A stretch of DNA of 64,000 bases from an uncultured Oscillospiraceae bacterium (GTDB lineage: Bacteria; Bacillota; Clostridia; Oscillospirales; Oscillospiraceae). This document shows positions 32,452-39,918 of the stretch, piece after piece (the stretch's first letter is position 1; each line of letters starts with the position of its first letter). Location of the stretch: the NCBI GenBank assembly GCA_934561515.1, contig CAKTGM010000002.1:62001-126000 (forward strand). The letters are read 5' to 3'. The position numbers and the translations under genes are program-made. The notes beneath the pieces were generated by a model. It saw only the letters and a list, made by a program, of their open reading frames with translations. It did no database searches and was not told the DNA's origin.

Positions 32452-32970
32452 ATTAGCAGCAACGTGCATCAGATCAACGAAGAGATCCGGGACAGCGAGA
32501 TCCGTCTCATCAGCGCGACCGGCGAGCAGCTCGGCATCATGTCTGCCGCGCAGGCGCAGCACATCGCCGACGAGCAGGGCCTTGATTTGGTCAAGATCTC
32601 CCCGCAGGCCACGCCGCCTGTGTGCAGACTCATGGACTACGGCAAGTTCCGCTTTGAGCAGGCCAAGCGCGAGAAGGAAGCCAGGAAGAATCAGCATGTC
32701 GTCGAGATCAAGGAAGTGCGTATGTCCCCCGGTATCGACGTGGGCGATTTCAATACCAAGCTGAAAAACGCTCAGAAATTCATTACCGACGGCAATCGCG
32801 TCAAGGTCTCGGTTCGCTTCCGCGGCCGCGAGATGGCGCATACGGACATCGGCCGCGATCTGCTCGTGCGCTTTGCCGAGGCTGTTGCCGAGGTCGCCAA
32901 CCTGGATAAAGAGCCCAAGATGGAAGGCCGCAGCATGTCGATCTTCCTTTCCCCGAAGACGGGAAAGTAA
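32452..32970 (+). CDS. infC: Translation initiation factor IF-3 (AUU start)
   Basis: 172 residues. IF-3 binds the 30S subunit and checks start codon pairing. There is no ATG/GTG/TTG near the family N-terminus; instead GGAGGT is followed 8 nt later by ATT AGC AGC AAC, giving (M)SSNVHQINEEIRDSEIRLI. AUU starts are the rule for infC and are used for autoregulation. Downstream: LVKISPQATPPVCRLMDYGK, KEVRMSPGIDVGDFNTKLKN and the C-terminal domain. Confidence 0.96.
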   Translation: MSSNVHQINEEIRDSEIRLISATGEQLGIMSAAQAQHIADEQGLDLVKISPQATPPVCRLMDYGKFRFEQAKREKEARKNQHVVEIKEVRMSPGIDVGDFNTKLKNAQKFITDGNRVKVSVRFRGREMAHTDIGRDLLVRFAEAVAEVANLDKEPKMEGRSMSIFLSPKTGK

Positions 32971-33009
32971 CTTTGAGCGCCCCAACAAATACGAAAAGGA
33001 GAAACTACT

Positions 33010-33207
33010 ATGCCCAAGCTGAAAACCCACAGCGGTGCCAAAAAGAGATTTAACCTGACCAAGACCGGCAAGGTCAAGGTCGCCAAGGCTTTCAAGAGCC
33101 ACATCCTGACCAAGAAGCCCACCAAGCGTACCCGTCGTCTGCGTCAGGGCGGCTATGCTGACAAGACCACTGCCAGCACGGTTCGCAAGATGATCCCCTA
33201 CAAATAA
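33010..33207 (+). CDS. rpmI: 50S ribosomal protein L35
   Basis: 65 residues, strongly basic: MPKLKTHSGAKKRFNLTKTG ... RTRRLRQGGYADKTTASTV. Typical L35. It lies between infC and rplT in the conserved operon; AAAAGGAG precedes the ATG. Confidence 0.98.
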   Translation: MPKLKTHSGAKKRFNLTKTGKVKVAKAFKSHILTKKPTKRTRRLRQGGYADKTTASTVRKMIPYK

Positions 33208-33242
33208 TCTGATAACGATACGCTTTAAGGAGGCTTTACAAT

Positions 33243-33593
33243 ATGGCACGTGTTAAAGGCGCGATGATGACGCGCAAGAGAAGAAACAAGACCCTCAAGC
33301 TCGCCAAGGGCTACTGGGGCAACAAATCCCGTCACTTCAAGATGGCCAACGAGCAGGTCATGAAGTCCCTGACCTACGCTTACGTCGGCCGCCGTCTGAA
33401 GAAGAGAGACTTCCGCTCCCTGTGGATCACCCGTATCTCCGCAGCCTGCAAGCTCAACGGCATGAACTACTCCACGTTCATGCACGGCCTGAAGACCGCC
33501 GGCATCGAGATCAACCGCAAGATGCTCAGCGAGATGGCCATCAACGATCCCGTCGCTTTCACCAAGCTCGTCGAGGTCGCCAAGAACGCCTGA
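33243..33593 (+). CDS. rplT: 50S ribosomal protein L20
   Basis: 116 residues, the normal length: MARVKGAMMTRKRRNKTLKL, GYWGNKSRHFKMANEQVMKS, and ends TKLVEVAKNA. L20 assembles early onto 23S rRNA and in Bacillus represses its own operon through the infC leader. AAGGAGG precedes the ATG. Confidence 0.98.
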   Translation: MARVKGAMMTRKRRNKTLKLAKGYWGNKSRHFKMANEQVMKSLTYAYVGRRLKKRDFRSLWITRISAACKLNGMNYSTFMHGLKTAGIEINRKMLSEMAINDPVAFTKLVEVAKNA

Positions 33594-33607
33594 TCGAATC
33601 GGCTTAC

Positions 33608-33641
33608 AAAAACGCCGCTGCTTAGAGCAGCGGCGTTTTTT
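33608..33641 (+). terminator. infC operon terminator
   Basis: A 15-bp stem AAAAACGCCGCTGCT with its complement, TAG loop, T6. Its symmetric A run may also serve ylbJ on the minus strand. Confidence 0.9.
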
Positions 33642-33655
33642 GCGTCCTGCGTCGT

Positions 33656-34591
33656 TTACGGGAAGAGAAAGGGCAGCGCGGGCAGGGCGAAAAGAAGCGA
33701 GAGCAGGGCCTGCACGGCCTTGCCGCGCAGGTAATACCTGCCGTGCAGCGGCGAGGCGCTCAGCACGCCGAGCGTCTGGCAGTGGACGCTCAGCCCGCCC
33801 CAGGCAAGGAGCGCGGCGCAGGCGAGAAAGCCCGCGGGGGTGTTCGGCAGCGCCATGACGCCGCTCGTCAGCTCGAAAAAGCCGATGAGCAGCGCGCAGG
33901 GGAGCGATGCGCGGAAGGGGGTCGGCAGCGCGCAGAGCAGAAGGCGCATAAAGACCTGAAAGGCGACAACGAAGGCGCAGACATTCAAAATCCCTGTGAG
34001 CGCGCCCTGCACCGCGGCGGGAAGGGCGGCGGAGAGGGAGACAGGGCTGCGCCGCTTTGCCGCCTGAAACGCCTCGGCGCGCGGGGGAGGCAGGCGGCGC
34101 GTGAGCAGCATCCCCGTGAAGAGCGCCGAGGCGGTGTGGATGAGATAGAGCGCCGCGCCCGCGCGCGGCGAGGAAAAGACCGCCCCGCCGCAGATGCCCA
34201 GCAGGAAGCCCGGCCCTGCATTGTTGCAGAAGGCGAGCAGACGCTCGCCCTCCTCGCGCGAAAGCGCGCCGCTTTCCGTCAGCGCGGCGGCGGTGCGCGC
34301 GCCGACGGGATAGCCGCCGCAAAGCCCCAGCCCCAGCGCCGCCGCCCCCGTGCCGGAAAGGCCGAAGAGCGGGCGCATCAGCGGCGCAAGCAGATGGGAG
34401 AGCGCATCCGCCGCGCCGCAGGAGACGAGCAGCGAAGAGAGCACGAAGAAGGGAAAGAGCGAGGGGACGACCGTCTGCGCGCACAGCGCGAGCGCATCAC
34501 GCGCGGCCTGCATACCGACGTCCGGCAGGAAAAGCAGCGATAGAAGGCAAAAAACCAGCGCCGACAGCGCTGCAAGCGTGCGAAAGAACAT
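33656..34591 (-). CDS. ylbJ: Sporulation integral membrane protein YlbJ
   Basis: 311 residues, about eight helices. Contains the nucleoside-recognition (gate) domain pattern: VVPSLFPFFVLSSLLVSCG, GLCGGYPVGARTAAALTESG, CNNAGPGFLLGICGGAVF. YlbJ is made in the mother cell under sigma E in Bacillus and is needed for normal spore cortex. The start is the ATG 8 nt after GGGAGGGG; an ATG 6 nt earlier is too close to the site. It is divergent from yqfC, another sporulation gene. Confidence 0.9.
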   Translation of the reverse strand: MFFRTLAALSALVFCLLSLLFLPDVGMQAARDALALCAQTVVPSLFPFFVLSSLLVSCGAADALSHLLAPLMRPLFGLSGTGAAALGLGLCGGYPVGARTAAALTESGALSREEGERLLAFCNNAGPGFLLGICGGAVFSSPRAGAALYLIHTASALFTGMLLTRRLPPPRAEAFQAAKRRSPVSLSAALPAAVQGALTGILNVCAFVVAFQVFMRLLLCALPTPFRASLPCALLIGFFELTSGVMALPNTPAGFLACAALLAWGGLSVHCQTLGVLSASPLHGRYYLRGKAVQALLSLLFALPALPFLFP

Positions 34592-34703
34592 TCCCATCCC
34601 CTCCCGAAAGAGCCTATGCGCGAGGGAAGACAAACTTGCCGCCGCGCGGACAGGCAAGCCGGGGCGCAAGGGCGCATAGGGTGTTGCCGAAGGGGAGATG
34701 AAG

Positions 34704-34988
34704 ATGGAACGAAACGAACGCTCCCGCCGCGCCATGACGCGCGCGGCAGAGCTATTTGACCTCCCGGCAGACATCGTGGCGGGGCTGTGCCATCTGGAGC
34801 TGCTCGGCGACCGCCAGCTTTTTCTCGAGGGGCACGGGGGGATCTTATCCTACGGCCCGGAGCAGATCGACGTGAGCGCGGGCGCGCTCATCCTGCGCGT
34901 GAGCGGCGAAGAGCTGACGCTTTGCAGCATGACGGACGCGGAGGTGCGCATTTCCGGCAGGATCGACAAGGTGGAGTATGTGAGATGA
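34704..34988 (+). CDS. yqfC: Sporulation protein YqfC (YabP/YqfC family)
   Basis: 94 residues (ATG 7 nt after GGGGAG; another ATG 6 nt earlier overlaps the site). Short basic N-terminus, then the family beta-strand repeat: DIVAGLCHLELLGDRQLFLEG, DVSAGALILRVSGEELTL. YqfC is a sigma-E gene in Bacillus, co-transcribed with yqfD. It lies 7 bp before yqfD. Confidence 0.92.
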   Translation: MERNERSRRAMTRAAELFDLPADIVAGLCHLELLGDRQLFLEGHGGILSYGPEQIDVSAGALILRVSGEELTLCSMTDAEVRISGRIDKVEYVR

Positions 34989-34995
34989 GGGCAAT

Positions 34996-36207
34996 ATGCT
35001 GAGTAAAACGGTCAAGCTGCTGCGCGGCAGCGTGCGCGTGCACGCGCAGAGCGTCTACCCCGAGCGGGTGCTGAATCTGTGCTCGGCGCGGGGCATTGAA
35101 TTCTGGGGCCTTGAATGGCGCGGCGCAACGGCGCTTTCCTTCTGCCTTGCGCGCAGAGACCTGCGCGCGCTGCGGCGGGCGGCAGAAAAGATCGGCGCGG
35201 AGATCACGGTGGAGCGCAGGGAGGGCGCACCATTTTTCCTCGCGCGCTTTCGCCGCCGCTACGCCCTGCTCGCAGGCGGAGCGCTGTGCCTTGCGCTGCT
35301 GGTCTTAAACTCGTTTTTCATCTGGGACTTTGAGGTGACGGGCAATGAGACCGTGCCGGCGGAGACCATCCTGCGCGCGCTGCGCGAGCAGGGCGTGCAC
35401 CGCGGGACCTTTGCCTATTCCTTTCGCTCGCAGGACATCTGCAACCGCGTGCTGCCGGAGCTGAACGACCTCTGCTGGCTCGCGGTCAATGTGCGCGGGT
35501 GCAGGGCCTATGTGCAGGTGCGCGAGCGCGTGCGCGCGCCCGAGCGGGTGAACGAGAGCGCGCCGACGAATGTCGTGGCCGCAAAAGCGGGGCTTGTGAC
35601 GGTGGTGCGCGCGCTCGACGGGGAGAAAAAGGTCCTGCCCGGCACGAGCGTGCAGGAGGGTCAGCTTCTCATCGCGGGCGTGGTGGAAACGGGCGGCGCG
35701 GAAAAGCCGAGCGTCGCGACGCGCTTTTTGGCAGGAAAAGGCGAGGTCTGGGCGCGAACGTGGTACGATCTGAGCGTGCGCGTGCCGCTCACCTATGCGC
35801 AAAAGACCTACACCGGCGGCCAAAAACACGCCTATGCGCTCCTTTGGGGCGAAAATCGGCTGAAACTTGGCAGAAATGGGAGTAGCATTTGTCATAGCGA
35901 TTGTGATAAAATAAAGAATCAAACACCGTGGTCGCTCTTCGGCATCGTTTCGCTCCCCGTGACATGGGAGACGGAGACCTATCTCCCCTACGAGACGGCG
36001 GTTGTCGCGCGCTCGCGCGCGGAGGCAGAGACGATCGGCGCGGCGGTGCTCAAAGCGCAGCTCGCCGCCCTTTTGGGAAAGGACGGCAGTGTGACAAGCG
36101 AGCGCCTTGCCTCGGCCGTGCAGGGGGATACGCTGCTCGTGACGCTCAGCGCGGAATGCAAGGAGCAGATCGGGCGGGAAGTGCCCATTGCGATCAACGA
36201 AGGATAG
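34996..36207 (+). CDS. yqfD: Sporulation protein YqfD
   Basis: 403 residues. N-terminal soluble region (SVRVHAQSVYPERVLNLCSA), a membrane helix at about 91-110 (YALLAGGALCLALLVLNSFF), then an extracytoplasmic POTRA-like stretch (DFEVTGNETVPAETILRALR) and a C-terminal domain. YqfD is required for efficient sporulation in Bacillus. Directly downstream of yqfC and upstream of phoH, the standard order. Confidence 0.92.
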   Translation: MLSKTVKLLRGSVRVHAQSVYPERVLNLCSARGIEFWGLEWRGATALSFCLARRDLRALRRAAEKIGAEITVERREGAPFFLARFRRRYALLAGGALCLALLVLNSFFIWDFEVTGNETVPAETILRALREQGVHRGTFAYSFRSQDICNRVLPELNDLCWLAVNVRGCRAYVQVRERVRAPERVNESAPTNVVAAKAGLVTVVRALDGEKKVLPGTSVQEGQLLIAGVVETGGAEKPSVATRFLAGKGEVWARTWYDLSVRVPLTYAQKTYTGGQKHAYALLWGENRLKLGRNGSSICHSDCDKIKNQTPWSLFGIVSLPVTWETETYLPYETAVVARSRAEAETIGAAVLKAQLAALLGKDGSVTSERLASAVQGDTLLVTLSAECKEQIGREVPIAINEG

Positions 36208-36232
36208 CATTTTTTTCAGGAGGAAACACAGC

Positions 36233-37204
36233 ATGGAACAGCGCATCAGCATCGAGCGCATGGAGCAGGCGGTCAATTTGTTCGGCTCGTTCGACGAGAA
36301 CGTGCGCCTGATCGAATCGGAATTCAAGGTCACGGTGTCGAACCGAGAGGGGGAGCTGCGCGTGAACGGCGAGGTCGAGGATACGATGCTTGCCTGCAAG
36401 GCGCTGCAAGCACTGCTGACGATCTCGAACCGCGGCGAGCCCATCACCGAGCAGAACGTGCGCTATGTGATCTCGCTCGTGCGCGCGGGGCAGGAGGAGC
36501 GCATCAGCGAGCTGACGCAGGACGTTATCTGCATCAGCTCCAAGGGCCGCCCCATCAAGCCCAAGACCATCGGACAAAAGCGCTACATCGAGTCCGTTTT
36601 GAAAAATACCATCACCATCGGCGTCGGCCCCGCGGGTACGGGCAAGACCTACCTCGCCGTTGCCGCGGCGGTCGCGGCCTTCCGCGAGCGCAAGGTGAAC
36701 CGCATCATCTTGACGCGCCCCGCGGTCGAGGCAGGCGAGCGCCTCGGCTTTTTGCCGGGCGACTTGCAGAGCAAGGTCGACCCGTATCTGCGCCCGCTCT
36801 ATGACGCGCTCTTCGATATGCTCGGCGCGGAAACGTACCAGAAGTATTTAGAGCGCGGCAACATCGAGGTCGCGCCCCTTGCCTATATGCGCGGCCGCAC
36901 GCTGGACGACAGCTTCATCATCCTCGACGAGGCGCAGAACACCTCCTGCGAGCAGATGAAAATGTTCCTGACGCGCATGGGCTTCAACTCGAAAATGGTC
37001 ATCACCGGCGACGTGACGCAGATCGACCTGCCGGCGGACAAGATGAGCGGACTCAAGCAGGCCGTGCGCGTGCTCAAAAATGTCGAGGGCGTCGGCATCT
37101 GCGAGCTGACCGATCAGGACGTGGTGCGTCATGTGATGGTGCAGCGCATCATCAAGGCCTACGCGGACTACGAGAGCGAACGAAACGAAAAGAGGAAAAA
37201 GTGA
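36233..37204 (+). CDS. phoH: PhoH-family ATPase/RNase
   Basis: 323 residues. P-loop ATPase with Walker A GVGPAGTGKTYLA and Walker B FIILDEAQNT; RIILTRPAVEAGERLGFLPG is characteristic. An N-terminal KH-like region precedes the ATPase. PhoH proteins are linked with YbeY in ribosome quality control and RNA turnover. CAGGAGGA precedes the ATG; the longer in-frame start lies inside yqfD. Confidence 0.95.
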   Translation: MEQRISIERMEQAVNLFGSFDENVRLIESEFKVTVSNREGELRVNGEVEDTMLACKALQALLTISNRGEPITEQNVRYVISLVRAGQEERISELTQDVICISSKGRPIKPKTIGQKRYIESVLKNTITIGVGPAGTGKTYLAVAAAVAAFRERKVNRIILTRPAVEAGERLGFLPGDLQSKVDPYLRPLYDALFDMLGAETYQKYLERGNIEVAPLAYMRGRTLDDSFIILDEAQNTSCEQMKMFLTRMGFNSKMVITGDVTQIDLPADKMSGLKQAVRVLKNVEGVGICELTDQDVVRHVMVQRIIKAYADYESERNEKRKK

Positions 37205-37698
37205 TGGCAAAGAGACATTATATCCCCATTACGGCGGAAAATGTGCCCGATGTGAGCAGCAGCAAGCGCGCCTTTATCCGCAAGGTCATCCGCACGGCGC
37301 TCACCGCCGAGGGCGTGGATTTTCCCTGCGAGATCGACGTGGAGCTGACGGACGATGAGACCATCCACGAGATCAACCGTGAGATGCGCGAGGTCGACCG
37401 CGCGACGGACGTTTTGAGCTTCCCGATGTTTGAGCTTTTGCCCGGAGAGCTGCCGGATACGGAGGACGCCGACCCCGGCACGGGTCTCGTGCCGCTCGGC
37501 GACATGGTCATCTCGCTCGAGCACGTCGCCGCGCAGGCAAAGGAGTACGGCCATTCCAACCGCCGTGAGCTTGCCTACCTTGTGACGCACTCGGTGCTGC
37601 ACCTGCTGGGCTACGACCATCTGGACGAGGGCCCCATGAAGAAACAGATGCGCGAGCACGAAGAGCGCATCATGAAGCTTCTTGCGCTCGAACGATAA
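37204..37698 (+). CDS. ybeY: Endoribonuclease YbeY
   Basis: 164 residues. Single-strand-specific metallo-endoribonuclease acting on 16S rRNA 3' maturation and ribosome quality control. The metal site HSVLHLLGYDH is intact, with MREVDRATDVLSFPMFE upstream. ATG overlaps the phoH stop (TGATG); AGAGGAAAAAG is the ribosome site. An in-frame GTG one codon upstream is possible. Confidence 0.96.
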   Translation: MAKRHYIPITAENVPDVSSSKRAFIRKVIRTALTAEGVDFPCEIDVELTDDETIHEINREMREVDRATDVLSFPMFELLPGELPDTEDADPGTGLVPLGDMVISLEHVAAQAKEYGHSNRRELAYLVTHSVLHLLGYDHLDEGPMKKQMREHEERIMKLLALER

Positions 37699-37779
37699 AA
37701 AAGTAAAACGGGACAGCCCTGCGCTGTCCTTACAATAAAACAATGTTCAACGAACAAAGAAAGTTGAGGATCACCTGTC

Positions 37780-38676
37780 ATGAACAAAACGAAGATCGCC
37801 ATGATCACCGTCTGCGGACGGCCGAACGTCGGCAAGTCCAGCCTGACCAACGCCCTTGTGGGCGAGAAGATCGCCATCGTCTCCAACAAGCCCCAGACCA
37901 CGCGCAACCGCATCTACGGCGTGGTGAACCGCGATGATACGCAGTATGTGCTGCTTGATACGCCGGGCTTTCACAAGGCGCGCAACCGCCTTGGCGACTA
38001 TATGGTGAAGGTAACGCGCGAGTCCATCACGGACGTGGACGCGGTGCTGCTGCTCGTCGAGCCCGTGCCGCACGTCGGTATCCCTGAAGCGGAGCTCATT
38101 GAAAAGATCAAGGCCTCGCACCTGCCGGCCATTCTTTGCATCAACAAGATCGACACCATCGAGCGCAAGGACGACCTGCTTGCCGTCATCGCGGCCTACA
38201 GCGAGGCCTATCCCTTCGACGCCATCATCCCCATCTCCGCGCGCACGCACGAGGGGCTGGAGGAGCTGATGAGCGAGCTTTCGAAGTACGCCGCCGAAGG
38301 CCCCCAGCTTTTCCCCGACGGCATGACGACCGACCAGCCCGACCGTCAGGTCGTGGGCGAGATCGTGCGCGAGAAGCTGCTGCGCAACCTCGATAAGGAG
38401 ATCCCGCACGGCACGGCCGTCGAGATCACGCGCTTCATCGAGCGCGACGACGAGGTCATCGAGGTCGACGCGACCATCTACTGCGAAAAGGCAAGCCACA
38501 AGGGCATCATCATCGGCAAAAACGGCGCGATGCTCAAAAAGATCTCGACCGAGGCGCGTCAGGACATCGAGCGCTTCATGGGCACGAAGGTCTACCTCGA
38601 AACCTGGGTCAAGGTCAAGGAAAACTGGCGCGATAACATGAATTATATCCGCTCATTCGGCTACGACGAGCAGTAA
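37780..38676 (+). CDS. era: GTPase Era
   Basis: 298 residues. Era is a ribosome-assembly GTPase binding the 3' end of 16S rRNA. G motifs GRPNVGKSS, DTPG and NKID; KH domain with IIIGKNGAMLKKI near the C-terminus; ends NWRDNMNYIRSFGYDEQ. The final 19 codons plus stop (and a run of A) recur 212 bp downstream with only synonymous changes. A separate leader lies between ybeY and era, containing GGACAGC/GCTGTCC but no T-run. Confidence 0.97.
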   Translation: MNKTKIAMITVCGRPNVGKSSLTNALVGEKIAIVSNKPQTTRNRIYGVVNRDDTQYVLLDTPGFHKARNRLGDYMVKVTRESITDVDAVLLLVEPVPHVGIPEAELIEKIKASHLPAILCINKIDTIERKDDLLAVIAAYSEAYPFDAIIPISARTHEGLEELMSELSKYAAEGPQLFPDGMTTDQPDRQVVGEIVREKLLRNLDKEIPHGTAVEITRFIERDDEVIEVDATIYCEKASHKGIIIGKNGAMLKKISTEARQDIERFMGTKVYLETWVKVKENWRDNMNYIRSFGYDEQ

Positions 38677-38892
38677 AAAACGCGGAAGAACCGATACGCC
38701 GGTTTTCCTGCGCGCGCCAGCGGGCCGCCGCGCGTGCGGCGTCATTCGGAGCAAAAGCGGAGAATGCCATAGGGCGGATTCATTCCGCCCGTCAATGGAA
38801 CGATGGGTTCCCGCGCGGCCTGCCGCAAGGGACAAACTGGCGCGATAACATGAACTATATCAGAAGCTTCGGCTACGACGAGCAGTAAAAAA
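38622..38892 (+). repeat. Duplicated era 3' end (two 59-bp copies, 212 bp apart)
   Basis: Copy 1 (38622-38680) is the live end of era; copy 2 (38834-38892) is not in an open gene. 53 of 59 positions are identical; the six differences (AAT/AAC, CGC/AGA, TCA/AGC) leave the encoded NWRDNMNYIRSFGYDEQ-stop unchanged. The 153 bp between the copies hold a weak AACCG/CGGTT-TTCC hairpin and a GGGCGGA/TCCGCCC hairpin and no ORF I trust. It looks like a remnant of an insertion or recombination at the era terminus. Confidence 0.8.
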
Positions 38893-38947
38893 TTTTCCCA
38901 GCCATATTGCCGGCGCCTTTCCTCATGCTAAGCATGAGGTGAGGGCA

Positions 38948-39037
38948 GTGGAAGAAGGATATCTGGCGCTTTTTATGCAGACCGGGCAGCCGCTATTTTA
39001 TCTCATGGCGGCGGAAAGCCGATCCTGCGAGAAATGA
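38948..39037 (+). CDS. yqzL: YqzL-family small protein between era and recO
   Basis: 29 residues, GTG start: (M)EEGYLALFMQTGQPLFYLM then AAESRSCEK. In Bacillus the tiny yqzL gene lies between era and recO; the xLFxxTGxPxxYL pattern agrees with what I recall of that family. AGGTGAGGG precedes the GTG, and its 5' half lies in a CCTCATGC/GCATGAGG hairpin (38920-38938) that could hide the site. Function unknown even in Bacillus. Confidence 0.6.
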   Translation: MEEGYLALFMQTGQPLFYLMAAESRSCEK

Positions 39038-39108
39038 ACGCTGTTCCCCGCGCGCGGGGAGCAGCGCTTCGCGCCGCCGCGAGCAGAGAAAGGACGTGCT
39101 GCGCAGCT

Positions 39109-39864
39109 ATGGAAAAAATCGTCATAAAGGGCATCGTCCTTCGCGCAACGGCGACGAAGGAGGCCGACTACATCCTCAACATCCTGACCGACACCCTCGG
39201 GCGGATCGCGGTCGTTGCGCGCGGCGCACGGCGCAAGGGAAGCCGCGTCGCGGCAAGCTGCGAGCTGCTGGCCTTCTCCGAGCTGACGCTCTATCAGCGC
39301 GGGGGCTGGTACTATCTCGACGAAGCGTCGACGATCTCGCTCTTTGCCGGTCTGCGGCAGGACATTGAGCTTTTGTCGCTTGCGTCGTATTTTGCCGAAA
39401 TGACCGAGTACGTCACAGCAGAGGAAGAGCCTGCGCCGGAAGTTCTGTCGCTGCTGCTCAATTCCCTCTACGCACTCGATACGCTGCAAAAGCCGCAGAG
39501 CATCGTCAAGGCGGCCTTCGAGCTCAAGCTCCTCGCGCTCTCGGGCTACGAGCCGCTGCTCGACGGCTGCGCCGTCTGCGGCACGCACAACCCAAAGGAG
39601 CCGGTGTTCGACGCGCAGCAGGGTGTGCTCTTATGCAGGGAGTGCGCAGCGCACGGCGGGGCGGGACTGCTGCCGCTGGACGCAGGCTCGTTCGCCGCGA
39701 TGCGCCATGTGCTCTTTGCAGAGCCCAAGCGGATGCTCTCGTTTTCCCTCTCGGGGGAGACGGAGAAGCGCTTTACCGCCGCCTGCGAGGTCTTTGCACA
39801 GGTGCAGCTCGACCGGCGATTCAAGACGCTGGACTTCTATAAAAGCATCAAAACTGTCAACTAA
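39109..39864 (+). CDS. recO: DNA repair protein RecO
   Basis: 251 residues. RecO loads RecA with RecF/RecR. N-terminal OB fold (MEKIVIKGIVLRATATKEAD, LGRIAVVARGARRKGS), helical middle and a four-cysteine zinc site CAVCG...CREC (about residues 176-204). The ATG has only a distant AAAGGA (14 nt), so initiation may be weak or coupled to yqzL; no better start fits the family N-terminus. Confidence 0.95.
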   Translation: MEKIVIKGIVLRATATKEADYILNILTDTLGRIAVVARGARRKGSRVAASCELLAFSELTLYQRGGWYYLDEASTISLFAGLRQDIELLSLASYFAEMTEYVTAEEEPAPEVLSLLLNSLYALDTLQKPQSIVKAAFELKLLALSGYEPLLDGCAVCGTHNPKEPVFDAQQGVLLCRECAAHGGAGLLPLDAGSFAAMRHVLFAEPKRMLSFSLSGETEKRFTAACEVFAQVQLDRRFKTLDFYKSIKTVN

Positions 39865-39918
39865 ACGTATAAACTGTCGAAATCATTACGAATCGGAATC
39901 AAAATTTCGGAGAAAACT

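Noticed and set aside
37711..37729. GGACAGC/GCTGTCC hairpin after ybeY
   Set aside because: No T-run follows, so it is not called a terminator; read-through into era is possible.
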